Shown: positions 1 through 7,687 of the stretch, in pieces
Layout: each line of letters starts with the position of its first letter
How positions within the stretch are numbered: position 1 is the first letter of the stretch
Source of the DNA: Rhodoluna sp.
Lineage (GTDB): Bacteria; Actinomycetota; Actinomycetes; Actinomycetales; Microbacteriaceae
NCBI GenBank assembly: GCA_017984715.1
Contig: JAGNYY010000010.1
Location: 1 to 15,142 of the forward strand
Reading direction: 5' to 3'
Length of the DNA stretch: 15,142 bases
Position numbers and translations under genes: made by a program
The notes under the pieces: model-generated
The model's input: only the letters and a program-made list of their open reading frames with translations
What the model was told of the DNA's origin: nothing
The model's database searches: none

Positions 1-327
1 GAAGCACGCTGGCGCAAACAGCAGAGCGACGTTGCCGAGTTGGCCAGCCTGCAGCAAGAGCTACTGGCTAGCGCCTGGGCTGCTCTGAAGCCTGGCGGAA
101 TCCTCGCCTATGTGACCTGCTCACCCCACCAGGGCGAGACCACGGCGGTCATCGACTGGGGTCAGAAGAAGCTCGGCGAGAGCTTCCAACTCATGGATGC
201 AAATGCCGTTTTGGCTGAGATCAACCCGCACCTGCACCTCAACCGCAATCGCAAGACCGCTCAGCTCTGGCCTGACCTCAACCAAACCGATGCCATGTTT
301 ATCGCACTGATTCAAAAGGCCAAGTAG
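1..327 (+). CDS. rsmB: 16S rRNA m5C967 methyltransferase RsmB, C-terminal part (5' end outside window)
   Basis: The reading frame is open from base 1 and ends at TAG 325-327, giving the last 108 residues of a protein that begins upstream. It matches the C-terminal end of the SAM-dependent RsmB/NSUN rRNA cytosine-C5 methyltransferase fold. An EARWRK segment opens the fragment, followed by a helix and then the PGG turn leading into the VTCSPH motif (fragment residues 38-43). The Cys of that motif, at bases 118-120, is in the position of the catalytic nucleophile of motif VI. The end of the fragment (QLWPDLNQTDAMFIALI) is the usual closing strand, normally close to 'LWPHRHGTDAMFxALL'. Only 13 nt separate it from rpe, so the two are probably co-transcribed. 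The RNA target is inferred from the family and was not shown here. I am confident of the family and fairly confident of RsmB over a paralogue. Confidence 0.88.
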   Translation, partial: EARWRKQQSDVAELASLQQELLASAWAALKPGGILAYVTCSPHQGETTAVIDWGQKKLGESFQLMDANAVLAEINPHLHLNRNRKTAQLWPDLNQTDAMFIALIQKAK

Positions 328-340
328 GTAGGCTAAAACT

Positions 341-1012
341 ATGTCCGCACGCATCAATCCGAGCATCCTGTCAGCCGACTTCGTGAACTTTGAACGCGAT
401 TTTGGCACCATTGCCAACTGCGACCTCATCCATGTCGATGTGATGGATAACAACTTCGTGCCGAACCTCACTTTTGGGCTGCCGATGGTGGCGCGCATGC
501 AGCAGATTACTCCAAAGCCTCTGGATGTTCACCTGATGATCGCGAACGTCGACAAGTGGGCACCGGGTTATGCAGAAGCAGGCGCATACTCGGTTACCTT
601 TCACGCCGAGGCTTCAGAAAACCCAGTAGCTTTGGCGCGAGCCATTCGGGCGATTGGTGCACGCGCGGGCGTGGCAATCAAGCCGGGCACGGATGTTGAG
701 CCGTTTCTAGATCTTCTAAGCGAGTTCGACCAACTGCTTGTGATGACAGTCGAACCAGGTTTCGGCGGCCAGAGCCTGATCGAAGAGACTCTTGCGAAGG
801 TTTCGAAGGCGCGACGCAGAATCGACGCTGAAAAGCTCGATGTTTGGTTGCAGGTTGATGGTGGAATCGATGAGTCAAATATCGAACGTGTTGCCACACT
901 TGGCGCAGATACATTCGTTGCCGGCAGTGCCGTCTTTAAGGCCGATGACCGAGCAAAACAGATTGACAACCTGCGCCAACTGGCAGAATCAGGCATCAAA
1001 CACCGCCACTAG
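341..1012 (+). CDS. rpe: Ribulose-phosphate 3-epimerase
   Basis: A complete 223-residue TIM-barrel protein, which is the usual length for the family. The enzyme interconverts D-ribulose 5-phosphate and D-xylulose 5-phosphate in the cytosolic pentose phosphate pathway. The expected landmarks appear in order: NPSILSADF (6-14), HVDVMDNNFVPN (31-42), DVHLMI (62-67), the VEPGFGGQ phosphate-region loop (137-144), QVDGGI (171-176) and the GSAVF phosphate-binding turn near 195. H31, D33, H64 and D173 are the family's metal ligands, and D33 and D173 are its acid/base pair. The ATG start fits the family N-terminus; a weak purine-rich site (AGGTAGG, from 326) lies upstream. It sits between rsmB (13 nt) and hisE (28 nt) with no terminator visible, so it probably belongs to the same transcript. 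Its pathway also feeds ribose 5-phosphate, the precursor of the PRPP used by HisG downstream. Confidence 0.96.
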   Translation: MSARINPSILSADFVNFERDFGTIANCDLIHVDVMDNNFVPNLTFGLPMVARMQQITPKPLDVHLMIANVDKWAPGYAEAGAYSVTFHAEASENPVALARAIRAIGARAGVAIKPGTDVEPFLDLLSEFDQLLVMTVEPGFGGQSLIEETLAKVSKARRRIDAEKLDVWLQVDGGIDESNIERVATLGADTFVAGSAVFKADDRAKQIDNLRQLAESGIKHRH

Positions 1013-1040
1013 GCCCGATTTCACAAGGTAACCTAGAGGT

Positions 1041-1304
1041 ATGAAGTCGTTTGATCAGCTTTTCGCAGAAATTAGCGAGAAGGCAGCCTCCCGCCCAGCC
1101 GGTTCTGAAACCGTGAAGTGGCTGGATGCTGGCGTGCACACCATTGGCAAGAAGGTCGTCGAAGAGGCGGCAGAGGTCTGGATGGCTGCCGAGCATGAGG
1201 GCAACGAACGCACCGCTGAAGAGATTTCTCAGCTGATCTACCATCTTCAGGTCATGATGACTGCCAAGGGCATCTCACTTAAAGACCTCGAAAAATTCTT
1301 CTAA
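1041..1304 (+). CDS. hisE: Phosphoribosyl-ATP pyrophosphatase
   Basis: An 87-residue stand-alone HisE, an all-alpha NTP pyrophosphohydrolase of the MazG-like superfamily. It hydrolyses phosphoribosyl-ATP to phosphoribosyl-AMP, the second step of histidine synthesis. The metal-binding helix EEAAE is at 41-45, and the second helix carries EEISQLIYH (60-68). In most HisE and MazG relatives the second motif is ExxD; here it is E61-I-S-Q64. The same ISQL form is found in mycobacterial HisE, so this looks like an actinobacterial trait and not a defect. The start is supported by the N-terminus MKSFDQLF, which matches mycobacterial HisE (TFEDLF). The ribosome site is odd: AGAGGT at 1035-1040 touches the ATG, and the next candidate (AAGG, 1025-1028) is 12 nt upstream. 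HisE and HisI are separate genes here, not fused as in enterobacteria. Confidence 0.95.
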   Translation: MKSFDQLFAEISEKAASRPAGSETVKWLDAGVHTIGKKVVEEAAEVWMAAEHEGNERTAEEISQLIYHLQVMMTAKGISLKDLEKFF

Positions 1305-1331
1305 AACTTTTTATCTACGAAAGAGACGACA

Positions 1332-2171
1332 TTGCTTAGAGTTGCCGTCCCAAATAAGGGCATCCTTTCTGAATCAGCCATTCTTATGCTCAAAGAGGCT
1401 GGCTACACCGTTCGCCGCGATCCTAAAGACCTGCACGTGGTTGACCAGGCCCACGGAATCGAGTTTTTCTACCTACGCCCGCGTGACATCGCCACATATG
1501 TTGGCGCTGGTTCGTTGGATGTTGGATTCACTGGCCTTGATCTCTTGCTCGACAGCCGCTCTAAGGCAGAAAGTGTTGCCGATTTAGGTTTCGGCGGCTC
1601 GACATTCCGCTTCGCTGGCCCGGTCGGTGCATTTAAGACACTCAAAGACCTAGCTGGCAAAAGAGTTGCAACCGCATACCCACACCTTGTCGAAGACTTT
1701 CTGAAGGCTGAAGGCATCGAAGTTGAGCTAGTTCAGCTTGACGGTGCTGTTGAGGTTGCCGTGCGACTTGGTGTTGCCGATGCTGTTGCCGATGTCGTTT
1801 CAACCGGAAACACCCTTCGCCAGGCTGGTCTAGAGATTTTTGGTCCGGTCATCTTGGAAAGCTCGGCTCAGTTGATTGTCGCGCCGAACCGCAAGGCAGA
1901 TCACATGCAGCTGCTTCGCCGCATGCAGGGTGTCTTGGTTGCTCGCGAGTACGTGATTTTTGATTACGACTGCCCAGCAGATCTAGTCGCCCAAGCTTCC
2001 GCGATTACTCCTGGCATCGAGTCTCCGACCATTTCGCCGATGCGCGACAGCGACTGGGTTGCAGTTCGCTCTCTCGTGCCAGCAAACGAGATCAACGCCA
2101 AGATGGATGAACTCTATGAACTCGGAGCACGCGCTATTTTGGTAAGCGCTATTCACGCCGCGAGAATCTAG
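1332..2171 (+). CDS. hisG: ATP phosphoribosyltransferase, long form
   Basis: A 279-residue protein starting at TTG. It catalyses the first, committed step of histidine synthesis, ATP plus PRPP to phosphoribosyl-ATP. The length and the C-terminal part (from about residue 211, rich in beta strands and ending [14 protein letters not shown]) show the long hexameric form with an ACT-like regulatory domain. This form needs no HisZ and is normally feedback-inhibited by histidine. The PRPP-binding loop is seen as DVVSTGNTL (154-162). The TTG start is chosen because the resulting N-terminus [10 protein letters not shown] is almost the same as that of mycobacterial HisG; no ATG lies in the first 18 codons. 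A weak GAAAGAG purine stretch (from 1319) lies about 6 nt ahead. It follows hisE by 27 nt. Its stop TAG shares its G with the GTG of hisF. Confidence 0.96.
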   Translation: MLRVAVPNKGILSESAILMLKEAGYTVRRDPKDLHVVDQAHGIEFFYLRPRDIATYVGAGSLDVGFTGLDLLLDSRSKAESVADLGFGGSTFRFAGPVGAFKTLKDLAGKRVATAYPHLVEDFLKAEGIEVELVQLDGAVEVAVRLGVADAVADVVSTGNTLRQAGLEIFGPVILESSAQLIVAPNRKADHMQLLRRMQGVLVAREYVIFDYDCPADLVAQASAITPGIESPTISPMRDSDWVAVRSLVPANEINAKMDELYELGARAILVSAIHAARI

Positions 2172-2932
2172 TGTCGCTTTCCATCCGAGTCATTCCTTGC
2201 CTCGACGTCGCAGACGGTCGAGTGGTAAAGGGTGTCAACTTCTTGAACCTTCGAGATGCCGGTGACCCGATTGAACTGGCAGCGCGTTACTACGCCGATG
2301 GCGCTGATGAACTAACCTTCCTCGATGTTCACGCCACGGTGGATAACCGGTCAACGATGTATGACCTGGTGACCGCTTGTGCTGAGCAGGTTTTCATCCC
2401 TCTGACCGTTGGTGGCGGAATCCGTCAGGTCGAAGATGTGGCGAAACTTCTAGGGGCTGGTGCCGACAAGATTAGTGTTGGCTCGGCTGGAATCACCAAC
2501 CCTGCGTTGTTGAACGAAATTGCTAACCGATTCGGTAACCAAGTGTTAGTCATCTCACTGGATCTCAAACGCTCACCGAAGACGGAATCTGGTTACGTTG
2601 TGACCACACATGGCGGAAGAAACGAAACCGATCTAGACGCGCTCGCGTGGGTCAAGCAAACTATTGAGCTGGGTGCCGGCGAGCTCCTGGTTAACAGCAT
2701 CGACGCAGATGGCACTCGGGCCGGATTCGATCAAGAGATGCTGCGAGACATCCGCGCCATCGCAAAAATTCCAGTGATTGCTTCAGGTGGTGCCGGAAAA
2801 GCATCTGATTTCCCGGTTGCTGCCGCTGCGGGCGCCGATGCGATTCTTGCCGCTTCGATTTTTCACGAGGGTTCGGTTTCCATTCAAGATGCTAAGGCTG
2901 CCCTAAAGGCCGCCGGCTACGAAACGAGATAA
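2171..2932 (+). CDS. hisF: Imidazole glycerol phosphate synthase, cyclase subunit
   Basis: A 253-residue TIM-barrel cyclase. With the glutaminase HisH (not in this window) it converts PRFAR and ammonia into imidazole-glycerol phosphate and AICAR. D12 in [13 protein letters not shown] and D131 in ISLDLKR are the two catalytic aspartates of the family. The phosphate-binding GGGIR (81-85) and SGGAGK (about 205-210) turns are also present. It starts at GTG 2171-2173, overlapping the hisG stop by one base (CTAGTG). There is no good Shine-Dalgarno site, so translation probably depends on termination-reinitiation after hisG. The start fits the family N-terminus ([10 protein letters not shown]). Length and motifs are normal. 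Confidence 0.96.
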   Translation: MSLSIRVIPCLDVADGRVVKGVNFLNLRDAGDPIELAARYYADGADELTFLDVHATVDNRSTMYDLVTACAEQVFIPLTVGGGIRQVEDVAKLLGAGADKISVGSAGITNPALLNEIANRFGNQVLVISLDLKRSPKTESGYVVTTHGGRNETDLDALAWVKQTIELGAGELLVNSIDADGTRAGFDQEMLRDIRAIAKIPVIASGGAGKASDFPVAAAAGADAILAASIFHEGSVSIQDAKAALKAAGYETR

Positions 2933-2934
2933 GC

Positions 2935-3321
2935 ATGCCGTTTGATAAGTCAGCCATAGCCAATCTCACCTACAACGAAGCCGGGCTAATTCCTGCGATC
3001 GTGCAGAGCGCCACCACTGGTCGGGTGCTGATGATGGCATGGATGAATCACGAGTCACTTTTGCGAACTCTCGAAGTTGGCGAAACTGTTTTCTTCTCAC
3101 GCTCTCGCAGTGAGATTTGGCACAAAGGCGCAACCTCGGGCAACACTCAGCGGGTCATGTCGATAGAGGCCGACTGCGATGCCGACACCTTGCTGATTAA
3201 GGTTCTCGAAAGCGGGCCCGCCTGCCATACGGACGCTGAATCTTGTTTTGACGTCAGCACGCTTTTTATCTCACCTGAATTCAAGGGTGATGAGCTAAAT
3301 GACGGGGGAGCAGATGCCTAA
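2935..3321 (+). CDS. hisI: Phosphoribosyl-AMP cyclohydrolase
   Basis: A 128-residue single-domain HisI that opens the purine ring of phosphoribosyl-AMP, the third step of histidine synthesis. Family signatures are [10 protein letters not shown] (33-42), [18 protein letters not shown] (53-70) and DCDAD (80-84). The DCDAD aspartates bind Mg and C81 binds Zn. C97 and C104, in [11 protein letters not shown], are the other zinc cysteines. It begins 2 nt after the hisF stop, with a GAG at 2926-2928 as the only ribosome-site hint, and its end overlaps trpE by 23 nt (or 8 nt, depending on the trpE start). The HisE domain is not fused here. The last dozen residues are hydrophilic and look unconserved. 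Confidence 0.95.
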   Translation: MPFDKSAIANLTYNEAGLIPAIVQSATTGRVLMMAWMNHESLLRTLEVGETVFFSRSRSEIWHKGATSGNTQRVMSIEADCDADTLLIKVLESGPACHTDAESCFDVSTLFISPEFKGDELNDGGADA

Positions 3322-4840
3322 AGTTCAGTTCAATCTGCAGCAGGTTCGAGACCTAGCGACCAAGCACAAAGTCGTACCGATAATCGAAACGCTGTTCTCA
3401 ACAACTGAGACGCCACTTTCGATATTCGAGAAGCTCGCTGCCGATAAAACGGGAAGTTTCCTTCTCGAGTCTGCTGAACAGGGCGTTTGGGCCCGCTACA
3501 GCTTTGTTGGAGTAAACAACCGAGGCTCGCTGCTACAAAACGATGGCGGCGAAGTCAAGTGGCACTCCGCCGATGGCCTTAGCCCATTGCCAAGCCAGGC
3601 TGAGAGTCTCGACACTTCGGCACTAGGGGCTGTGAATCAAATTCAACAGGCCTGGACGAGTGAGCCACTCCCTGGAGTACCGCCGCTGAGCAGCGGTTTG
3701 GTTGGCCTTCTTGCCTGGGACGTTATTCGCGAGATTGAAAAACTTGGTCCAGCGCCGGCAAAGGATTTTCCGAGCCCAACCGCCGCTATGGTGATGTTCC
3801 AAGACCTGGTGATCATGGATCACCACACCAGCAACATTCTCTTAGTGTCTAACGTGTTCATTGAAAACGGCGTCGACCTAAACGCCGCATATGAGGACGC
3901 GTTGGTTCGAATCGACAAGATGAGAAGCGACTTGTTCAAGCCTTCACAGGTTCTGCTGGCAGACGTTGACATGAACAGCAAGGCAAACATTCAGCACCGC
4001 GTCAGCGAAGCTTCGTTCATTGAGACGGTCGAAAAGTCCAAACACTTTGTGCGAATCGGAGACGTCTTCCAGGTTGTGCTTTCGCAGCGGTTTGACCATG
4101 AAGTTAGCGCCTCTCCGCTGGATGTCTATCGCGTACTTCGGGCGCTAAACCCGAGCCCATACATGTACCTACTCAACTTCCAGGATGAAAGCGGCGACTA
4201 CTCGGTGGTTGGCTCTTCGCCAGAAGCGTTGGTCACCGTTCATGAAAAGCACGCAGTCATGCACCCCATCGCGGGTTCGCGACCTCGTGGCCTCGGCTCT
4301 GAACAAGACGAAGAATTCGCTGAGAATTTGTTGGCCGACAACAAAGAAAAAGCCGAGCACCTGATGCTGGTCGACTTGGCCCGAAACGATCTACTCAAGG
4401 TATGCGAACCTAGCTCGGTCAATGTCACCGAGTTCATGAAGATTCATAGATTTAGCCACATCATGCACTTAGTTTCAACCGTGGAAGGCCAAATTCGTGC
4501 AGGTCAGACCCCGATCGACGTTTTCAAAGCCACCTTCCCAGCCGGCACCCTTTCGGGCGCACCTAAGCCTCGCGCACTCGAAATAATTGATGAGCTCGAA
4601 AGTTCTAACCGAGGCATTTTCGGTGGAGTAGTTGGCTACTTCGACTTTGCCGGAAACGCCGACGTTGCCATTGCGATTCGAACTGCATTCATCCGTGACG
4701 GCGTCGCACACGTGCAAGCAGGCGCCGGAATTGTTCTCGATTCGGTTCCCGCATCAGAACATGCCGAAACCATCGCGAAGGCCGGAGCTCCTATGCGCGC
4801 AGTGGTTGCCGCCAACCACATGCTTCGCCGAAACCAATGA
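3299..4840 (+). CDS. trpE: Anthranilate synthase component I
   Basis: A 513-residue chorismate-binding enzyme making anthranilate from chorismate with ammonia from TrpG, which is not in the window. The tryptophan feedback site looks intact: LLES (55-58) and NPSPYM (284-289). Catalytic and Mg-binding segments present are IAGSRPRG (324-331), [12 protein letters not shown] (353-364), H390 in [15 protein letters not shown] (416-423) and the ASEHAET region (485-491). Two starts are possible. ATG 3299 has a GGTGAT stretch (3286-3291) 7 nt upstream. ATG 3314 has GGGGGAG (3304-3310) only 3 nt upstream and would shorten the protein by 5 residues and the hisI overlap to 8 nt. Conservation starts after both, so it does not decide. 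Because trpE overlaps hisI, there is no room for a leader peptide, attenuator or T-box directly in front of it. Its stop overlaps the next gene by 4 nt (ATGA). Confidence 0.95.
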   Translation: MTGEQMPKVQFNLQQVRDLATKHKVVPIIETLFSTTETPLSIFEKLAADKTGSFLLESAEQGVWARYSFVGVNNRGSLLQNDGGEVKWHSADGLSPLPSQAESLDTSALGAVNQIQQAWTSEPLPGVPPLSSGLVGLLAWDVIREIEKLGPAPAKDFPSPTAAMVMFQDLVIMDHHTSNILLVSNVFIENGVDLNAAYEDALVRIDKMRSDLFKPSQVLLADVDMNSKANIQHRVSEASFIETVEKSKHFVRIGDVFQVVLSQRFDHEVSASPLDVYRVLRALNPSPYMYLLNFQDESGDYSVVGSSPEALVTVHEKHAVMHPIAGSRPRGLGSEQDEEFAENLLADNKEKAEHLMLVDLARNDLLKVCEPSSVNVTEFMKIHRFSHIMHLVSTVEGQIRAGQTPIDVFKATFPAGTLSGAPKPRALEIIDELESSNRGIFGGVVGYFDFAGNADVAIAIRTAFIRDGVAHVQAGAGIVLDSVPASEHAETIAKAGAPMRAVVAANHMLRRNQ

Positions 4841-5391
4841 CAAAGTCACGCTCTCTGACCCTCTGGGCCGCAACGGTCATTATTGGCTACATTTTCGCGA
4901 GCCAGGATTGGTTCATGCTCGAGATGTCGCCAAACGGGGAAACAGTAAAGTTGGCCACCTTCGATGGTGCTAGCGCCTATGGAAACCTCTCGCCGTTGTT
5001 GATGCTCAACTTCGCCGGCATTCTTGTGGTTAGTTTCGTCGGCAGTTTTGCCCGCAAGTTTGTTTCAGCTGCAATCTCGGTGGCAAACATCGCCGCGGCC
5101 ATTTGGACTCTCCTCCGTTTGCAGCAGCAAGACATTTCAGGATTATCAAAACAGGTGGAACAGATGACTGGCATCGCAGCGGCTCACGGCGTTGAAGGCA
5201 TCACGGTGACCACACTTTGGGCCTCTTATGGTTTCCTAGTCGCGCTCAGTGCGAGCGCCTTAATTTCAGGGCTAGTTCTATTCACTGAAAAGTCTTGGCC
5301 GAAGCGATCGGCGAAGACCGAGAAGAAGGCTGGCGCATCCAAGCCCGAAGAGCCAAAAGATGCAATCGGTATTTGGGATTCGCAGCGCTGA
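4837..5391 (+). CDS. Trp biosynthesis-associated membrane protein (TIGR02234/PF09534-like)
   Basis: A 184-residue predicted inner-membrane protein of unknown biochemical function. Four hydrophobic segments are visible at about 8-22, 52-71, 74-94 and 126-149. Between the first two is a hydrophilic loop (about 23-50) starting QDWF, which resembles the conserved W-containing stretch of the actinobacterial family usually found in trp operons. A Lys/Glu-rich tail follows from about 150. The family's C-terminus usually has a W-D/A...DPT-like ending; here the protein stops just after IWDSQR and the DPT-like end appears to be missing. That comparison is from memory. It starts inside the trpE stop (ATGA, 4-nt overlap), so it is translationally coupled to trpE. 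The family call rests on position, length, topology and the QDW motif. A role in substrate or product transport, or as a membrane anchor, is only a guess. Confidence 0.75.
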   Translation: MTKSRSLTLWAATVIIGYIFASQDWFMLEMSPNGETVKLATFDGASAYGNLSPLLMLNFAGILVVSFVGSFARKFVSAAISVANIAAAIWTLLRLQQQDISGLSKQVEQMTGIAAAHGVEGITVTTLWASYGFLVALSASALISGLVLFTEKSWPKRSAKTEKKAGASKPEEPKDAIGIWDSQR

Positions 5392-5441
5392 TTAGCCGCT
5401 GCTGATTGATAAGATTTAGTTAGATTTCTAGAAAGGCAATC

Positions 5442-5675
5442 ATGTCGGACAAAGCAAACCTTCCAGTCGGCGACCCAGGTCACGGAGACTCAGTTGCATC
5501 TTGGGCTGCAGTCATCACGATTATGGTTGCCTTCGCTGTTGGCACTCTTGCTTTTTGGTTCGAACAGCCAGCCGTAGTTTGGGCTTCCGCTGGGCTAGCA
5601 GTTGCCGGTGTGGTTCTCGGCATCATTCTCAAGCGCGCGGGCTACGGAGTTAACGGCTCCAAGAGCAAGCACTAG
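5442..5675 (+). CDS. Small HGxxPAAW-type membrane protein (DUF6704-like)
   Basis: A 77-residue protein with two predicted membrane helices (about 20-38 and 44-64) joined by a very short turn, with a basic glycine-rich end (KRAGYGVNGSKSKH). Near the N-terminus it has HGDSVASW (14-21), a degenerate version of the HGxxPAAW motif that names this actinobacterial family; the usual Pro is Val and the second Ala is Ser. The start is supported by GAAAGG (5431-5436) 5 nt ahead of the ATG. It lies 50 nt after the membrane protein gene, the widest gap of the his-trp cluster, and its TAG shares a base with the trpC GTG. No function is known to me. Constant association with trpC suggests either a link with tryptophan synthesis or simple positional conservation. 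It is likely real, because its family, start signal and tight coupling agree. Confidence 0.75.
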   Translation: MSDKANLPVGDPGHGDSVASWAAVITIMVAFAVGTLAFWFEQPAVVWASAGLAVAGVVLGIILKRAGYGVNGSKSKH

Positions 5676-6454
5676 TGCTAGACGAACTCTTCGCGGGTTC
5701 GATCGCCGACGCCGCAACGCGTCGTGAAAGTGCACCCATCGACAAAGTCGAAAGAGCCGCCCTTTCGCAAGTACCTCCGCTAAACAGTCTTGAATTTCTA
5801 TCAGCTGGTCCACAAATAAAAGTGTTGGCTGAGGTAAAGCGAGCCAGTCCGAGCCGTGGCCAAATGGCCGATATTCCCGACCCAGCTTTGCTAGCAAAAA
5901 TCTATGCCGACAACGGCGCCTCCGCCATCTCGGTGTTGACTGAGGAACGCAAGTTCAAGGGTTCACTCAGTGACCTAATTGCCGTTCGAGCGAAAGTTGC
6001 TGTTCCTTTACTTCGTAAAGATTTCATCGCCAACGAGTACCAGATTCTTGAAGCTCGCGCAGCCGGAGCAGACATCATTCTTCTGATAGTCGCTGGCTTG
6101 CCACAGAAAGACATCGAGCGCCTCAAGCATTTCACCGAAGAACTCGGTATGACTGCGTTCGTGGAAACCCACAGCGAGGATGAATTAAAGCGAGCCTTGG
6201 ATGTTGACACCAAGATGGTCGGAATCAACGCCCGGGACCTCTCGACTTTTGAAACTGACCGAAACCTCTTCGGAAAATTAGTGCACCTGATTCCGGCTGG
6301 TGTAATCAAGGTTGCCGAGTCTGCGGTTCGAAACGCAGACGATGTTGCTCACTATCGCGCAGCTGGTGCTGATGTTGCTCTCGTCGGTGAAGCCCTAGTT
6401 ACCAATGACCCAGCGGCCATGCTTCAGTCATTCCTCGCTGCTGGCAAGTCTTAG
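5675..6454 (+). CDS. trpC: Indole-3-glycerol phosphate synthase
   Basis: A 259-residue single-function TIM-barrel enzyme that closes the indole ring of CdRP to give indole-3-glycerol phosphate, CO2 and water. Catalytic residues of the family are found at the expected spacing: E53 and K55 in AEVKRASPS, K115 in LLRKDF, E164 in FVETH, N185 in GINARDL, and E215/S216 in VAESAVR. There is no TrpF domain fused. The start is GTG 5675-5677, overlapping the previous stop by one base (CTAGTG). The N-terminus MLDELFAGS matches the LDxIxxG beginning of actinobacterial TrpC. No clear ribosome site precedes it, so coupled re-initiation is likely. It ends 9 nt before trpB, and its stop TAG is part of the trpB ribosome site. 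Confidence 0.96.
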   Translation: MLDELFAGSIADAATRRESAPIDKVERAALSQVPPLNSLEFLSAGPQIKVLAEVKRASPSRGQMADIPDPALLAKIYADNGASAISVLTEERKFKGSLSDLIAVRAKVAVPLLRKDFIANEYQILEARAAGADIILLIVAGLPQKDIERLKHFTEELGMTAFVETHSEDELKRALDVDTKMVGINARDLSTFETDRNLFGKLVHLIPAGVIKVAESAVRNADDVAHYRAAGADVALVGEALVTNDPAAMLQSFLAAGKS

Positions 6455-6463
6455 GATATTTAC

Positions 6464-7687
6464 ATGTCTGAACAAAACCTACGCAGCCACGTCGGCCCCT
6501 ATTTTGGAGAGTTCGGCGGTCGTTTTGTTCCTGAATCTTTAATCGCAGCTCTAGACGAACTCGAGGCAACATACAACACGGCCAAGTCGGACCCGACATT
6601 TGCGATGGAGCTTGCCGAGTTGCACCGCACATACACCGGTCGACCGTCGATCATTACCGAAGCGAAGCGCTTTGCAGAGCACTGCGGAAACGACATCCGC
6701 GTTTTCCTAAAGCGCGAGGACCTAAACCACACCGGTTCGCACAAAATCAACAACGTCATTGGTCAAGCACTGCTAACCAAGCGAATGGGTAAGAAGCGCA
6801 TCATCGCAGAGACCGGTGCCGGTCAGCACGGGGTTGCTTCAGCCACCGCAGCCGCCTTGTTCGGCCTCGAGTGCGTGGTCTATATGGGCGAAGTTGACAC
6901 CGAACGCCAAGCACTAAACGTCGCACGCATGAAGCTCCTTGGGGCTGAGGTCATCGCAGTAAAAACTGGCTCTCGCACCCTAAAAGACGCAATCAATGAG
7001 GCACTTCGCGACTGGGTTGCGAACGTCGAAGAGACCCACTACATGCTTGGCACGGTCGCCGGCCCGCACCCTTTCCCAACCATGGTTCGTGATTTTCACA
7101 GCGTCATCGGAACCGAGGCTCGCCAGCAAATGCTTGATGAGTTTGGCTTCCTGCCCACCGCCCTTGCGGCATGTGTCGGTGGCGGCTCAAACGCGATTGG
7201 TCTGTTCCATGCATTCTTGGATGACTCTGATGTCAGGATGTTCGGCTACGAGGCGGCGGGCGACGGAATGGATACACCTAGACACGCGGCGACCTTGAAC
7301 TATGGCCGCCCGGGCGTACTTCACGGTGCTCGAAGCTACATGCTGCAGGACGAAGATGGCCAAACCATGGAGAGCCACTCAATCTCGGCCGGCCTGGACT
7401 ACCCAGGGGTTGGCCCAGAACACTCATGGCTAAAGGACCTCGGTCGAGTCGAATACCGCGGAATCTCTGACGCAGAAGCCATGGACGCCCTTCGTCTACT
7501 TAGCCGAACCGAGGGCATCATCCCCGCGATTGAAACCTCGCACGCCCTCGCTGGCGTAATCAAGCTCGGCAAGGAGCTGCCAGCCGGCTCTTCGGTGCTA
7601 ATCAACCTAAGTGGCCGCGGCGACAAAGATATGGAGACCGCAGGCAAGTACTTCGGTTTGTTAGACGCTGCAAAGGCAGGCAACTAA
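6464..7687 (+). CDS. trpB: Tryptophan synthase beta chain
   Basis: A 407-residue PLP enzyme condensing indole and serine to tryptophan, working as an alpha2-beta2 complex with TrpA. The PLP lysine is K94 in [10 protein letters not shown], and the catalytic glutamate is E116 in ETGAGQHG. The phosphate-binding GGGSNAIG turn and the C-terminal [10 protein letters not shown] segment, whose Ser contacts the PLP ring nitrogen, are also present. The N-terminus [14 protein letters not shown] is that of the canonical TrpB1 form, which pairs with TrpA, and not the stand-alone TrpB2. AGGA (6453-6456) lies 7 nt before the ATG and includes the end of the trpC stop. Its TAA shares a base with the trpA ATG. 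Confidence 0.97.
   Translation: MSEQNLRSHVGPYFGEFGGRFVPESLIAALDELEATYNTAKSDPTFAMELAELHRTYTGRPSIITEAKRFAEHCGNDIRVFLKREDLNHTGSHKINNVIGQALLTKRMGKKRIIAETGAGQHGVASATAAALFGLECVVYMGEVDTERQALNVARMKLLGAEVIAVKTGSRTLKDAINEALRDWVANVEETHYMLGTVAGPHPFPTMVRDFHSVIGTEARQQMLDEFGFLPTALAACVGGGSNAIGLFHAFLDDSDVRMFGYEAAGDGMDTPRHAATLNYGRPGVLHGARSYMLQDEDGQTMESHSISAGLDYPGVGPEHSWLKDLGRVEYRGISDAEAMDALRLLSRTEGIIPAIETSHALAGVIKLGKELPAGSSVLINLSGRGDKDMETAGKYFGLLDAAKAGN

Noticed and set aside
1301..1331. T-rich stretch between hisE and hisG as a terminator or promoter
   Set aside because: No stable stem before the T-run and only a poor -10-like TATCTA; hisG most likely continues the hisE transcript.
1770..1795. Short direct repeat of GTTGCCGATG in hisG
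   Set aside because: Encodes the conserved VADAVADVV before the PRPP loop; repeat follows from the protein sequence.
5242..5258. 6-bp GC-rich hairpin (GCGCTC/GAGCGC) inside the trp membrane protein gene
   Set aside because: Short stem, no T-run, expected by chance in sequence of this composition.
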